Shown here: positions 10,009 to 21,299 of the stretch, piece after piece | How the letters are laid out: the number at the start of each line of letters is the position of its first letter | Numbering within the stretch: the stretch's first letter is position 1 | Source: Artemisia argyi | Taxonomy: Eukaryota; Streptophyta; Magnoliopsida; Asterales; Asteraceae | Reading direction: 5' to 3' | Assembly: GCA_030686995.1 (NCBI GenBank) | Contig: JARVZY010002388.1 | Location: 310,001-374,000 of the forward strand | DNA length: 64,000 nucleotides | Translations under genes and position numbers: made by a program | The notes under the pieces: model-generated | The model's input: only the letters and a program-made list of their open reading frames with translations | Databases searched by the model: none | Told to the model about the DNA's origin: nothing

Positions 10009-11835
10009 ATGATGATGTTTCTAAGATGCAATTTGAGCTACATTGTGCAAATATGTGTCTTGTTGTTTGCTGTGGCGGTGTTTCCGTGCTCCAGTGGGCC
10101 GCTAATGCACTCTAGCGACTCACATTGGCGCCCGGCTACCGCCACTTGGTATGGAAGTCCCGAAGGAGATGGTAGCAATGGTAATTTACTAATTTTCACC
10201 AATTTTGATTTTTGATTATTTTAACTAAATTTTTGTTAAAGTATATTTGATATGTAGTTATTATGTACATGCAGCTTTTATTCGATTTTGATGTCTATTA
10301 TGAGTAGTTTATTTATTTCTATGTTACTTAACTTGGGTGACTTATTAAATGACATTTTACTTTAGAATAACTAAATATGCATTTTTTTTTAAGAACGGCA
10401 AATCTATCTTACACTTATTAAGCTGTACTTGAACACACAATCAGTTACTATTAGAACACAAGCTCTTTGGTAACTAAATATGCATTTAGTTAGTCATTAA
10501 GTTCTTCAATTAGGGTTTTTCTAACTTGTGCCCTAGCACACCAAAAGTACATCAAAATTACACAGGGACCCACATAAAAGTACAGACAGTTGTACTTTTA
10601 TGTGAATCCCAGTGTACTTTCTCGTGGGTCCTTGTGTACTTTTTGTGTGCTTAACTTGTGCCCCTAGGCACAAGTTAGAAAAACCCCTTCAATTAAATTA
10701 GTAAAGTGTCTTGGTTAAAATAAAATGACAAGTCAAAAAGCTGTTCTGCATGTAGTACATTTCTGTTGATTTGTTAAATGTGAACCTAATTAACTATTAA
10801 ATTCTACTCTCATAGGTGGCGCGTGCGGGTACGGGTCACTAGTAGACGTGAAGCCATTCAAGGCACGTGTAGGAGCAGTGAGTCCAATTTTGTTCAAAGG
10901 AGGTGAAGGATGTGGGGCATGTTACAAAGTTAAGTGTTTAGACAAGTCTATTTGTTCTCGCCGAGCAGTAACCGTTGTAATAACGGATGAATGTCCTGGC
11001 GGGTACTGCTCTGGCGGGAACACTCATTTCGACCTAAGTGGGGCTGCTTTTGGTCGAATGGCGGTTCATGGTGATAATAAGCAGCTACGTGACCGTGGTG
11101 TGCTCAACATTATGTATCGAAGGTATTTGTTCAAGACTTTAACGGCTTTAGTAGTTTAGTTATATAACGGTCTTTGTGTTCTGTTTTTTTTGGTTAAAAA
11201 AATGTTTTTCTTGTTCTTTCAGTGGGGCTCACTCTTTTTATGATGTTTATAAACACTTCCATTGATTTATAAGAATGTCAATATAGTCCCTTTATAATTT
11301 TATATGGGCCTACTTTATTTGGGATAACAATCATGCATGGCGTTGGATTGTTGATTATGTAGTAGTATTTGATTTTAGTGATTCATCTAGTCATCTGTCA
11401 TCTAGAGTTGTTATACGAACTCTAACATGATATATTGATATTACTACAAAAACATAGTACAGATTTGTATAATGTATGAGAAGTGAGTGACACATTTATA
11501 AATTTAATTGAAACTTTAATTTATAAGAGAATTGCTACAACCACATACACTTTACAAAAAAATAACCACACAATGACATGGCATTTCTTGATTGGTGCAT
11601 TTCCCTAAAGTTTCTCTCTCATCTCTCTCATTAAACCAATCACTTCTTTACACATCATTGACATGTCATTGTGTGGTTATTTTTTTGTAAATTGTATGTG
11701 GATGTAGCATTGCTCAATTTATAAATAGTTAAAGCAATTTATATTTACAATACAACTGTTTAATGAATGTTTTAGAGTGTCCAAATCAAATATGAGAGTG
11801 TGCAAATCACTTCTCATAATGTATTATCATTATAT

Positions 11836-11890
<55 letters not shown>

Positions 11891-13262
11891 CAAGTTTCTA
11901 CTTGGTTATGGTAGCAACTAAGTTCATATTAATTACTGCGGTATATTTCGTAAACTGTAGGACACCGTGCAAATATCCTGGAAAAAACATTGCATTTCAT
12001 GTAAACGAAGGATCAACAAACTATTGGCTTTCACTCTTGGTCGAATTCGAGGATGGGGACGGAGACGTTGGATCGATGCACATCAGAGAGGTACATTCTA
12101 TGTAGTAATTTTTATAACGTGCAAAAGATCTCACCCGCAGAAGGTATCTTTAAAAAATTATTAGAATCAGAATATATACAGATACCAAAACGAGATGTAA
12201 TTCTAAATGTTAAAAAATGTAAACGAATAAATTAAGACAGAATGAGTTGGGACAGTGTGATTTGTGAATCCACACTTTACCATGAAGAAAAATACAGTAT
12301 AGTTCTAGTGTGAGCAGATGGGCAAGATAGTCAAACCAAGTACTTTTGTAGCAGCTTTTAAAACACACATTTTCTTTTACAACACACTTGCATAAAAGAA
12401 GCATGGAGAAATCCGAATATGTCGGATACAGAATATATACATTTTTAAAAGTCACGATACAACCCTTTAAAGCATATGGAGCTAGTTGTTAAAACATAGT
12501 TTGCTTTACATTTTGTTATTTTAGGTTCTATAATCTCATAAAAAATTAATAAAAAAAGGAGAGATTGTACTTGTGTAATAGTTGTGTATGTCTCAGAACA
12601 ATAAAAGTGCAATGTTATGGTCTTAAAATATGAATCATTGTATAATAGTTGTGTGTCCATTAAGTCACAAAAGTAGTATATGCTTTAATAATGGAGTTAA
12701 AGTCGTTAGTGGCAGTTAATTCTGATGAAGTGTTTTCCCTTTTGGCCTTTGAGTGATAAATTTTTGCTAAAAATATCAATGCACTCATTTCCTACCAACA
12801 TTTCCCTCATTTCCCTCTTTCAATTATTTTGGTCTCCATTTTACTACTAAGTAAATTGCTAGTTTTTAAATATAATAAAAACAAAATCATTTTGGGATCA
12901 AACAAAATGTGTCCTAACTATAATATTACAAGTGGTCTTTGATATTTGTTTTATTAGTTAAGCTTCTTAGACTTAAGTTATGAATTCTAAGTTAGTTTAA
13001 GAGATTTGATCTCGCATGATGTACGTACTTATAACATATTTGAACTGTTAAACAGGCAGGGTCAACGGAGTGGCTAGCGATGAGTCACGTCTGGGGTGCA
13101 AATTGGGTGATTGTCCGTGGACCTCTCAGAGGTCCTTTTTCGGTGAAACTCACTACGCTATCTACTAAAAGAACATTGTCCGCAAGGGAAGTCATTCCTG
13201 GCAATTGGGCAGTCAAAGCAACTTACACTTCCCGTCTCAACTTCACCCCTCGACCGTATTAG
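10009..13262 (+). CDS. Beta-expansin (EXPB), four exons
   Basis: Beta-expansins are secreted wall proteins that loosen the contact of cellulose with matrix glucuronoarabinoxylan without hydrolysis. Exons: 10009..10180, 10816..11122, 11961..12090 and 13056..13262, all GT-AG and in phase, giving 271 residues, the usual family length. The frame is open upstream to 9847, but MMMFLRCN at 10009 starts a normal signal peptide (hydrophobic IVQICVLLFAVAVF, cleavage probably near CSSG). The first domain is the six-stranded double-psi beta-barrel: ATWYGSPEGDG, then GACGYG, CGACYKVKC, TDECPGGYC and the HFDLSG motif with the conserved aspartate. The second domain is the grass-pollen-allergen-like C-terminal domain (TPCKYPG, WLAMSHVWGANW, PFSVKLTT). 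The WYG and HFD signatures distinguish expansins from expansin-like proteins. Introns 1 and 2 each carry a MITE; intron 2 also carries a run of 52 T. No damage to the reading frame is visible. Confidence 0.93.
10513..10686. mobile_element. MULE-like MITE in expansin intron 1 (174 bp)
   Basis: Terminal inverted repeats begin GGGTTTTTCTAACTTGTGCC and the two arms pair along most of the element. The 9-bp duplication CTTCAATTA sits on both sides (10504..10512 and 10687..10695). A 9-bp duplication with long inverted ends is typical of Mutator-like elements. No coding capacity. Confidence 0.85.
11527..11715. mobile_element. MULE-like MITE in expansin intron 2 (189 bp)
   Basis: Arms start GAGAATTGCTACAACCACAT on the left and GAGCAATGCTACATCCACAT as the reverse complement of the right. 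The 9-bp duplication AATTTATAA is exact at 11518..11526 and 11716..11724. It is a different family from the intron 1 element. Confidence 0.85.
11837..11888 (+). repeat. T52 homopolymer in expansin intron 2
   Basis: A run of 52 T lies 72 bases before the exon 3 acceptor. It could act as an extended polypyrimidine tract. The assembled length of so long a run is unreliable. Confidence 0.8.
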
Positions 13263-15286
13263 CTAACCGAAATGTCCAAAACTTTCTCTACCTAAATGAA
13301 AACCCATAACAAAAATCATGGCTTTTAAGTTTTAACCTTTAACTCTACATTCCAAAATAAAAAGAAAGTAAATCCCCATATTACCCTTATGGTCCCATTT
13401 CATCCTAGGGCCAAATTAGCAATTTTAACCTAAGCCCTATACACCAATGTTAGCCGTTAACAGTTTGTGTGTTTTTTTGTGATGAAAATGGAAAAAAGTA
13501 ACCGTTAGGGAGTGGGCACCGTTAAGCTTTCAATATGGTATTTAATAGTGCGTGTGGTAGTCAAGTGGTTGTAATGTAATTTAATGTTTATTTTGAGGGT
13601 ATTTTGCAGCCCCTCTCTAAAGTGAGAGTGAGCGAGCTTTTTCTTTTTTTTATATTTCGTGTGATTAAATATGTAAAAGTGTCTTCTTCTAGGAGTGTGA
13701 AGTTGTGGGTCTTTTGGTCTTCACGAGGAGGCGTGGGCTTTGACCGTTTGTATGGTTTGGTTGTTGCATGTTGGATTAATTGTAAACTTTGGCATCATGT
13801 AACATCGTGTGTTGACTGTGTTCTATATAAAACTTCCATTTGAAAAAAATTAATAATCTTGTTTTGGGTCCTTAATATTAAATCATTTAAGGAAATAATT
13901 AGATAAACACCATATGGATCAATTTTATGCATTGTGGTTATAGTTTAAAATATGACAAGTCTTTTATATTGTAAAGTTACAATACACCGAGACAATAATA
14001 AGCAACCAACTTCGAATTTTAAATGAATTGAGGAAAAACGGAAATAGAGAAGAAGAAATAATAAAATTCTAATTTTGTCTTGTTATAATTTCGAGTTGAA
14101 AAAACAGGAGAAACATGAAAGGAAAGGTGATACTTCTTCATGTGCTTGAGTTAAAGAGAAACAACACAATACATTAATCTCCTTGTAGCCACGGAGGTTT
14201 ACCTGCGCCGACTCTGTGCTATCCAAAAGAATAGTCGTCCTAAGATTAGTCGGCTCACTATGTTGAGTCGGAAACCCATGTTACTCTCAGCATAAATAGT
14301 TATAATCTTTTTGTAAAACTAAATAATTTGTCTTTTCATTTCTTTCCCCTTCATTCGGACGAGGATTTGTTTTATAAATAAAAGAGTACAAATCTTCCCA
14401 TCATTTTCAATCCTTACGAAAGCTCGAAAACACAATGACCATTGCGCTGTTAATATGGTGTCTCGACCCTCAAGCATGTTAAAAGTGACCAACTCTTGCA
14501 TACGAAAACTAAAACCGTATTCACAACTTGAAATACAATATAGTTATTTCAATTGTAATTTAAGTTACTGTCGTAAAATATTTACACCAGCTTGATATAA
14601 TGCGAGGCATAAATAATGGCATATGGTGTAGGACCAATATGTTACCCAAGTGTATAAGATTCCACACTTTGGCATGTGCAAACTTTGGAGAGATTATATT
14701 CACACTAGTGTCTAGTTTGCATAAAGTCTTCGGATATCATCATCTCAACTCTCAAGCTCCACATATGAAATATGTCACTTGCATTTCACAATGTATGTTT
14801 TGCTACTGTTTTTTTGGCCTATGGAAATTATCTTATTCCAAAATGGGAATATCAGAGGTGCTGGGTTGAATAATATGGTTCTTCAAGAAATCAATAAAAT
14901 GAGACAAGGGAGATTGTGATAGAGACCACACGTGGAATGGAGACTGATGAATGATCCCATGCACATGGATGTCCTTCAACTCAATGAACACATCCACGGT
15001 CCACCTGTCTCTCTTGTGATTTAGTCACGTCAAATTTACCATAAAATTAGCATTGACTTTCTTCAAAGAAGTTGAACATATACAAAAGACTCATGCAAAA
15101 CCTAACAGTTAAGACATTGCGCGCTGTTTCTATAAATTTTTGTGAAGGCCTTGATTCTATATTGAATATGACATAAAGCCCTAACATAAGAACGAGTGGA
15201 CTTTAATTAACTAGCTTCTGCTTTTTAAGAAGGTAAAAGTGGCCATATTACAACAAAAATGGCTTCCAATTCAGTAGCTATGCTTA
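13263..15286. other. Intergenic stretch downstream of the expansin gene
   Basis: Expansin 3' untranslated sequence followed by about 2 kb in which I see no gene, RNA or clear repeat. Frames of 60-90 codons near 13604 and 14600 show no motif. Confidence 0.5.
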
Positions 15287-15527
15287 GAGCATGGGATACG
15301 GTGGCGCCGTGGGTGGCGCCATCACCACCAGTCCAACAAAACCGACGGCGCACCGACAGGTGGTGGCGCCGTCGGTGCTCGCGCCGTACCCACGGCTCAG
15401 CGCCATCGACAATTTTTTTTTCGTTTCGTTTTGGCTGGAAATAGTGGCATTTTTTGAAAATGGGAGCATGGTTCCAAAAGGGAGCTAGTAGTTCTTTTAT
15501 AAAGATTCAAAAAAAAAAAAAAAAAAA

Positions 15528-15805
15528 AGTAAATTACATGGTTGGTCCTTGTGGTTTGTCCAAAATAACAACTTTCGTCCCCCAAAGTTTAAAATTGCAA
15601 TGGTAGTCTCTAAGTATGTAAACAAATAACACACATGGTCCCTATAGGTGAAATTTCCGCCTCCAAAGAATAACATGAATGGTCCCTATAGGACCAGGTG
15701 TGTTATTTGTTTACATACTTAGGGACTACCAATGCAACTTTAAACTTCGAAGGACGAAAATTGTTATTTTGGACAAACCATAGGGACCAACCATGTAATT
15801 TACTC
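15528..15805. mobile_element. Fold-back MITE inside the Harbinger element
   Basis: Arms AGTAAATTACATGGTTGGTC and, reversed, GAGTAAATTACATGGTTGGT pair almost completely, with GGACAAACCA and AATAACAA words continuing the stem. It lies between A-rich stretches, so a target duplication cannot be judged. Superfamily is not certain. Confidence 0.7.
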
Positions 15806-15979
15806 AAAAAATAAATAAATAAACTAAAAACTTAATAAAATATTAATTTCATTAATAAAAACGTAAACATTACATAAACCTCATACAAAGTTAACATGGT
15901 TACAAACGATACAGGAAACAATTAAACACGATATGGAAAACAGAAAGAAACGAAACGAAATACTTAACATAAAAGATCA

Positions 15980-17413
15980 TTACTCATCGTATCTGTCCCA
16001 TGCCCTTGTGTTTCTCAGAGTGAACCACACTTGTTGGTAATATATCCTGTGGAAAACTAGAAGGGGGTTGAATAGTTTACCGATTAAAATCTTTTTAACT
16101 TGTTAAGTTAGCTTTGAAACTTTCCGTTTGATCAAAGATATATACACAAACACAATATATATAACATGCAAGTAAATGAAAGAAACAATCAAACCACAAC
16201 ACGAGTATTTATCGTGGTTCGGCTACAAGGACTCTTTTTCCTTGCCCTACGTCTACGCCCCGAGTATCCAACTCGAGAGTTACTTTCACTAGTCAACAAG
16301 CTCCTTTCACCTGCGGAGAAAACCTTACACGTCGCTTACACTTTTACCGACACAAAGCTAGATGTCGAGTTCTTTACCAAGGGTAAAACCACTCCCGTTA
16401 GTTCTTTACAAGGGTACAACTATTCCCTACACACTTTGTATTTTGAGGACTAAAATACTAACCGATCACTACTGAAAATACACAATCAAATGAAGTGTAA
16501 ACTACTCAAGTCTACACAATGCTAAGCTAACAAGTCTTGCAACGTTGTGTTGAATACTTGTTACTTTAAGAGGTTAGATGAAAGAATGAATGTGTGTGTA
16601 AAATATAATGTCAAGTGATGAGCCAAAATTCAACTTGTGGCTCAATATTTATAGCCAAACCTTCTGCAGGTCTGGCGGATCAGGCGGACCCCTCAAAAGG
16701 GTTCCGCCCGTGTACCTCCAGGGTACCGCCGGGCTTGCAGTTGGTTTTGCAATAAATCTTGCAAACCAAACAAAGTCACATCTCATTACTCTTGCAAACC
16801 AAACAATGTCACATCACATAATATCAAGTAAAACACTAAACTTGCAAGCAACATCAAAGTAAGTCAAACACATTTCTTTTCATAAATGTATAATGACAAA
16901 ACTTGCCATAAATGTGATGTGACAATTCTATTTTTAGAAAATTAAAAGTGTTGTGTTTTATGAAATGTAAAATGTAGCAAAAGTCTAGTTTATGCAAGCC
17001 TTTAAACTAAGATTATGTTTTACTTAGAAACTAAAGTTTACATTTGTCATTAACAAAACTTAGCGAAGATCGTAAAATATAAATAACGTTTTTAGGCGAT
17101 ATTTGTATTAACATATCCCTCTCCCATAGCGTTCATAATAAATTTGGTTTGCATTGGTGAGACGATTAGTGTCTTGACTTGTACGCTGCAACTCTTTGTA
17201 AATAACATTATATCTACGACATTCAACGTTCATTCTATTCCATTGAGCCGTAATACTATTTTTATTACGGTGAACACCATTAGTCTGATCGTTAAACTTT
17301 CGTGTAACGACATTTCAAAAAGAACTTTCAATCAAAAGGTCTGTAGAATCTTGAACTTCAAGCCATACGATAGCTAGCAAGATTTCTTCTTCCATTGACC
17401 AACGATTATTCAT
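15980..17413 (-). pseudogene. PIF/Harbinger ORF1 (Myb/SANT-like), broken
   Basis: ORF1 proteins of this superfamily bind element ends and help the transposase. The minus strand from 17413 reads MNNRWSMEEEILLAIVWLEV, the start of a Myb/SANT-like domain (W...EE..L...W). It runs on through ITAQWNRMN and YKELQRTSQ to YYERYG. A TGA sits where the family has tryptophan in its FW(R/N)xV motif, about 34 codons in. At 17113 the solo LTR interrupts the frame. Beyond it, from 16042 down, the same protein resumes as YYQQVWFTLRNTRAWDRYDE and stops at 15980. The C-terminal coiled part usual in the family is absent from this strand. Confidence 0.7.
16048..17113. mobile_element. Solo LTR (1066 bp) inserted in Harbinger ORF1
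   Basis: The insert begins TGTGGAAAACTAGAAGGG and ends GTATTAACA, so it has TG...CA ends. The 5-bp duplication TATCC is exact at 16043..16047 and 17114..17118. There is no primer site, coding region or second LTR, which fits a solo LTR left by LTR-LTR recombination. A GC-rich patch (16670..16735) stands out from AT-rich surroundings. Removing it with one TATCC restores the ORF1 frame across the junction. Confidence 0.75.
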
Positions 17414-17691
17414 TGTGAAATGCTTTAGAAGTGTGTGAAGAAAAGTATTAGATGGTGTGTTATTTATAGAGGATTTTTAAAATTTTCAAAATTCAAATTC
17501 AGATGAAGAAGGGGGATTTTTAAACGTTTAAAATTCAAAATTTGAAATGAATGGGCGGGATTTTTTTTAAACGTTTAAAATTCAAAATTTGAAATGAATG
17601 GGCGGGATTTTTGAGCTTATTTAACACCATTTCAGTTCACACTTAATTCTCACACAATTCACACATAATTTTCACACATTTCTCTTAGACA

Positions 17692-18167
17692 ATGTCTCGC
17701 AAAGATTTCTCTCAACAATTTCCAACTCACCGTGACTTCTCCCAACAATTTCCCACTCAGCGTGATTTTTCCCAGCAATTCCCATGTCACCATGACTTTG
17801 GCCAGCAATTCCCAAGCTCCAACATGAATCTGAATGCAACTGCACCCGTGAACACTCCACCGGAAGACATCTTTCCGGTATTCACACCGGATAATGAACC
17901 GGTGCCTAATCCACATGTTGTCCAACAACAACCCCATCAACCGGTGAACAATCTACCGGTGGAAACCAACCCATTTGGAGAGGGTTGACTGATGAAGAAT
18001 TTTTTGAACAAAATATGAAAGAATTGTTACGTGTTGAATGAGAGGAAGAAAGGGAAGCAAAAGCTCGTGAGCAGCGAGCAAAAGCCAAAGAGGATCGTCG
18101 AAACCGTCGAGCAGAATGGCGATGGGCAAATGGAATAGACCGTGTGCCAACGAGTGAGGACGATTAG
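17692..18167 (+). pseudogene. Glutamine-rich ORF of the Harbinger element, frameshifted
   Basis: Starts MSRKDFSQQFP and contains four near-copies of a DFSQQFP unit in the first 45 residues, then a proline/asparagine-rich segment. The first frame stops at 17988. Sequence in the next frame continues as GLTDEEFFEQNMKELLRVE, a TGA, then an E/R/A-rich helical tail to 18167. I suspect one frameshift and one stop in a single old gene. ORF1 proteins of PIF/Harbinger often have an FQQFP-like N-terminus and a charged helical C-terminus, so this may be a rearranged partner of the minus-strand piece. No catalytic motif. Confidence 0.45.
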
Positions 18168-18390
18168 AGTGCCTCCTATTCGAGTCACGAGGGCTACGTG
18201 TCGGATGATTCGTTTTATTGAATCGTAGTTTAGTTTAATCGTAGTTTATGTTTAAGTATCTTAATTAGTTTGTATTTCTTTTAGTGTAATATGTGTTTTT
18301 TTATTTGTAATGTTTGTTTTTAATATTAATGAAGTTTATTTAGTTTATATTATATATATTTTAATTTAAGTAAAAAAAAACAAAAATGGC

Positions 18391-18462
18391 CGACGGCACC
18401 AGAAATTCTGGTGCCAACGAATACCCCTGAAAAGTGGTGCCGTGGGATTTCTGGTGCCGTCG
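18391..18462. repeat. Hairpin near the right end of the Harbinger element
   Basis: CGACGGCACCAGAAAT and its reverse complement ATTTCTGGTGCCGTCG bound a 72-base segment; the inner part contains a further GGTGCC/GGCACC pairing. Probably a subterminal repeat for transposase binding. Confidence 0.6.
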
Positions 18463-18580
18463 AGCTTTTTGCTGACATGGCAACAAAAATTTCGCACGGT
18501 ACCACATCCACGGCTTGACTGTACCTAATGCTCTTAGAGCTCATGGTATGGTGAGCTAATGGTTTTGTGCCATGTCACTA

Positions 18581-19341
18581 TGTTAAAGTTTGTGGATAAA
18601 TATTTAATATACGTATGTTTAGAATTGAATTCGAGACCTCGGGATTGTACACGTTACAAATGAGTATTAAGAAATAAATAATTAATATATATTAAATGTT
18701 ATGTATATATATTTATTATTTAAACACAAGTAAAAGGACTAATGGTCGTTAGTTGCTAACGGTATGGATTAATTATCATTAAACGCAAAGAAAGGGACTA
18801 GGTTGTAAATTGAATGACAAGAAGGTTCCGGAATACCCTCTTGGAGGGGTGTGGTCGGCCAAACCCAACCCAAGGGTATCCCTTGCCCTAGCTTGTTCTT
18901 CAAGTTTACAAAACCTATATAAACACATCAAGGGTTCAATTATTTTGGCTAATCTCTTGCACACACTAAACCCTAAGTGTTTTCTCTCTTTCTTTTTCCT
19001 CCTAAACAAATCGACCAACACCCCTAAGGGTTTTGAATCGATTTTTGAGCTTCAAAAATAAGTCTTGTGTTTTTACTAGCATAAACTTAATACGGTTTAA
19101 TTCGTGTACAAGAACGAGGTAATAACTCACTATAGTTATTATCAAGTGATTGAATAACAAAACGGCAAGGGTTATTCATTGATCCACATAAACCCTAATT
19201 AGGGTTCATCTCTTGTTCAAGGTTATTCAAGTTTGATTCTTGATTAATTTATGTTAATCTTTAATATATTATAGATGTTCCTACACTTCCGCATATGTGT
19301 TTACCTGTTTATATGATTGGCATGATTTAATAATTCTAACA
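18581..19341 (+). repeat. E: LTR of a broken Ty1/Copia element
   Basis: The stretch runs from TGTTAAAG to TTCTAACA, so both ends fit an LTR with TGTTA...TAACA termini, and a primer-site-like sequence follows at once. A TATA box (TATATAAA, 18916..18923) and CT-rich leader suit an LTR promoter. The left boundary is chosen from terminal symmetry only; no second LTR is present. Confidence 0.5.
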
Positions 19342-19342
19342 G

Positions 19343-19355
19343 TGGTATCACGAGC
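19343..19355 (+). other. E primer binding site, tRNA-Met type
   Basis: TGGTATCACGAGC is the common TGGTATCAGAGC site with one inserted C. It follows the LTR end by one base. Confidence 0.6.
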
Positions 19356-21085
19356 TTGCTATAACATGTAATTGATTACATAAAACACATAAAAAATGAA
19401 TTTTGATTGTTTTAGATACATGTTAGTCGATTTTTTTAGATCTAGGGTTTAAAATTTTCGAAACCCTAAAAATTTGGGGGGGGGGGGGGGGGGGTCGATT
19501 ACTCTTTTATCCAAATTTGGGTTTGTGGATTTATATTAATTGGATTAGAAACCCTAGGTTGGCTACATGTTTATGTGTTATTGGACGTATCCTATGACCT
19601 AATTGGTAATTGTTATGCATGAATCCGTGACGAAACATGCATGTTAGTCATGGATTAATTGATTGATTATTGTTTTGCTTTATCACATGTTTTTAGATAG
19701 ATCTAAAATTGGGGAAGACCTCAATTAATTAAAATCAATTTATGTGTTATGTGGTGTGTAATTAACTATGGCCTACACAATTGATTCGTCAATGTATGTG
19801 ACTCACTTCCATTAAGAAGGGAAGACCTTAGTTGATTACATGCATATTGGAAACCTAGAATTGATTTGATTATGGTTTATCTAATCAAGTTTGCATGTGG
19901 CTAATTGTTTCACTTTATAATTGTTATGTTTATTAGTTGTTTAATTTGTCTTTATTACTTGTTTTATTGTTTTTTGTTGGACAAGTTGTAAGCAATAAAA
20001 GGATAATTTTACAAAAGAAAATTAATTGGACTAATAATGGTAAAACTTTAAGTGATAAATTATGATTCTTGCAAGGTCTTATATGCCGACAGTAGTTTGC
20101 TTCACACGGTAATTTGCTCCCGGGAGAGACTAGCAAGTTTTATAATTTATTACATGTTTTTAAGACTAAAGTCATAAACTTTTTGCTTGATTGATGTTTT
20201 TGTACATAATGGTTAAATAGGCTCAACCGAAATTGACAAACTGTGTGGTGGGTTCTAGTAGAGAGGGGTTCTTTAAGAGATTCGCTCCTACCGGTTCTCT
20301 ACGCCTGTTTGTGCGTCAACTAGACTTACCGAACAACCGTTACACGTACAATATCATCTTAAGGGTGATTTACCTCAATTCCACGCACCACTTTTGTGGT
20401 AATTGTCCGAATAACATGTAAGAGTAGGACATAGTGGGTGATAATTGTTGGTACTTCTTTAATTGGTGAACCCGATACCTCAAGTAACAAGTTTTTGGTT
20501 TTATCTTAGCTTAAAAACAGTTTACTAAAAAGGTTTTGAAAACTAATGTTATGAGGATGAGTGCATGCGTCTTCGTACATGTTTTGATTATCACATCAAA
20601 CAAAATACCCTATAAAATTTAAGTTACATGCCATCTAACTATAAGAAACACTTGAAATTATTATTTGTAAACGTGAGACCTATGCTAAATTTTAATGACA
20701 AGGTAAAATTTTGTTATTGTGTGAGACCAGATATAGATATTTTATTGTTTCTAATTTAGACGACTTAATTAAGTTGTGCGTGAGACCTAAAACTTAAGGC
20801 ATGAGATGGGACGAAACATGCTTACATTGCAAATTGATGAATCAATTTGATGTAATTCCCATAATGATCTAGGAATTAGAAATGGTTTGCCAATTATTGT
20901 TCGATAGATTACCATCTTATATACTTTCATTACTAGAAGATCAACTGATGTAGTGAAATTTATGAAAAGTTGGATCCTAGGTTTTTAAGAAAATTATGTG
21001 GCTATATGAATATATCATTGGGTATTACATTTTCTTGAAAATATGTATTATCGAAAATACTAATGTTTGAACCTTTTCTGTAGAA
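19356..21085 (+). other. Leader region of element E
   Basis: About 1.7 kb with no coding sequence recognised between primer site and gag. It includes a run of 19 G at 19476..19494. The length is unusual for a Copia leader, so old insertions may be hidden in it. Confidence 0.45.
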
Positions 21086-21299
21086 ATGGCTCAACACGAT
21101 AACTCCACTATTGTTTCTGATTTCAAGAGTCATCTTGAAAGGGAAAAATTTACTGGGAAAAATTTCAAGGATTGGCACAGATCGCTCAGAATTGTCTTGA
21201 GGGCGACTGATAAACTCGATTATTTGAATACTCCTTGCCCTTACCGACCTGCTGAAACTGCACTTGAAGTAGAAAAAGCTCGATTATTTGAATACTCCT
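21086..21299 (+). pseudogene. Copia gag fragment (element E)
   Basis: MAQHDNSTIVSDFK, then EREKFTGKNFKDWHRSLRIV, match the start of Ty1/Copia gag (the xLTGxNFxxWxRxLRIxL pattern) for about 70 residues. A 26-base stretch at 21215..21240 is repeated exactly at 21279..21304, and coding similarity ends there where LTR D begins. The rest of gag and all of pol are lost. Confidence 0.7.

Larger units (their letters stand above)
15287..18533. mobile_element. PIF/Harbinger-like DNA transposon with nested insertions
   Basis: Ends read GAGCATGGGATACGG at left and, reversed, GAGCATTAGGTACAG at right. Each is flanked by TTA (15284..15286 and 18534..18536), the 3-bp target typical of PIF/Harbinger. Inside is a broken Myb/SANT-like ORF1 on the minus strand and a broken glutamine-rich ORF on the plus strand, divergent across about 280 bp. 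No DDE transposase is seen. A fold-back MITE (15528..15805) and a solo LTR (16048..17113) are inserted in it. Confidence 0.75.

Noticed and set aside
11800..12105. Frame with a long phenylalanine run in expansin intron 2
   Set aside because: It is translation of the T52 homopolymer running into exon 3.
13604..13843. 79-codon frame downstream of the expansin gene
   Set aside because: No motif, no coding-like pattern, and it lies where 3' sequence is expected.
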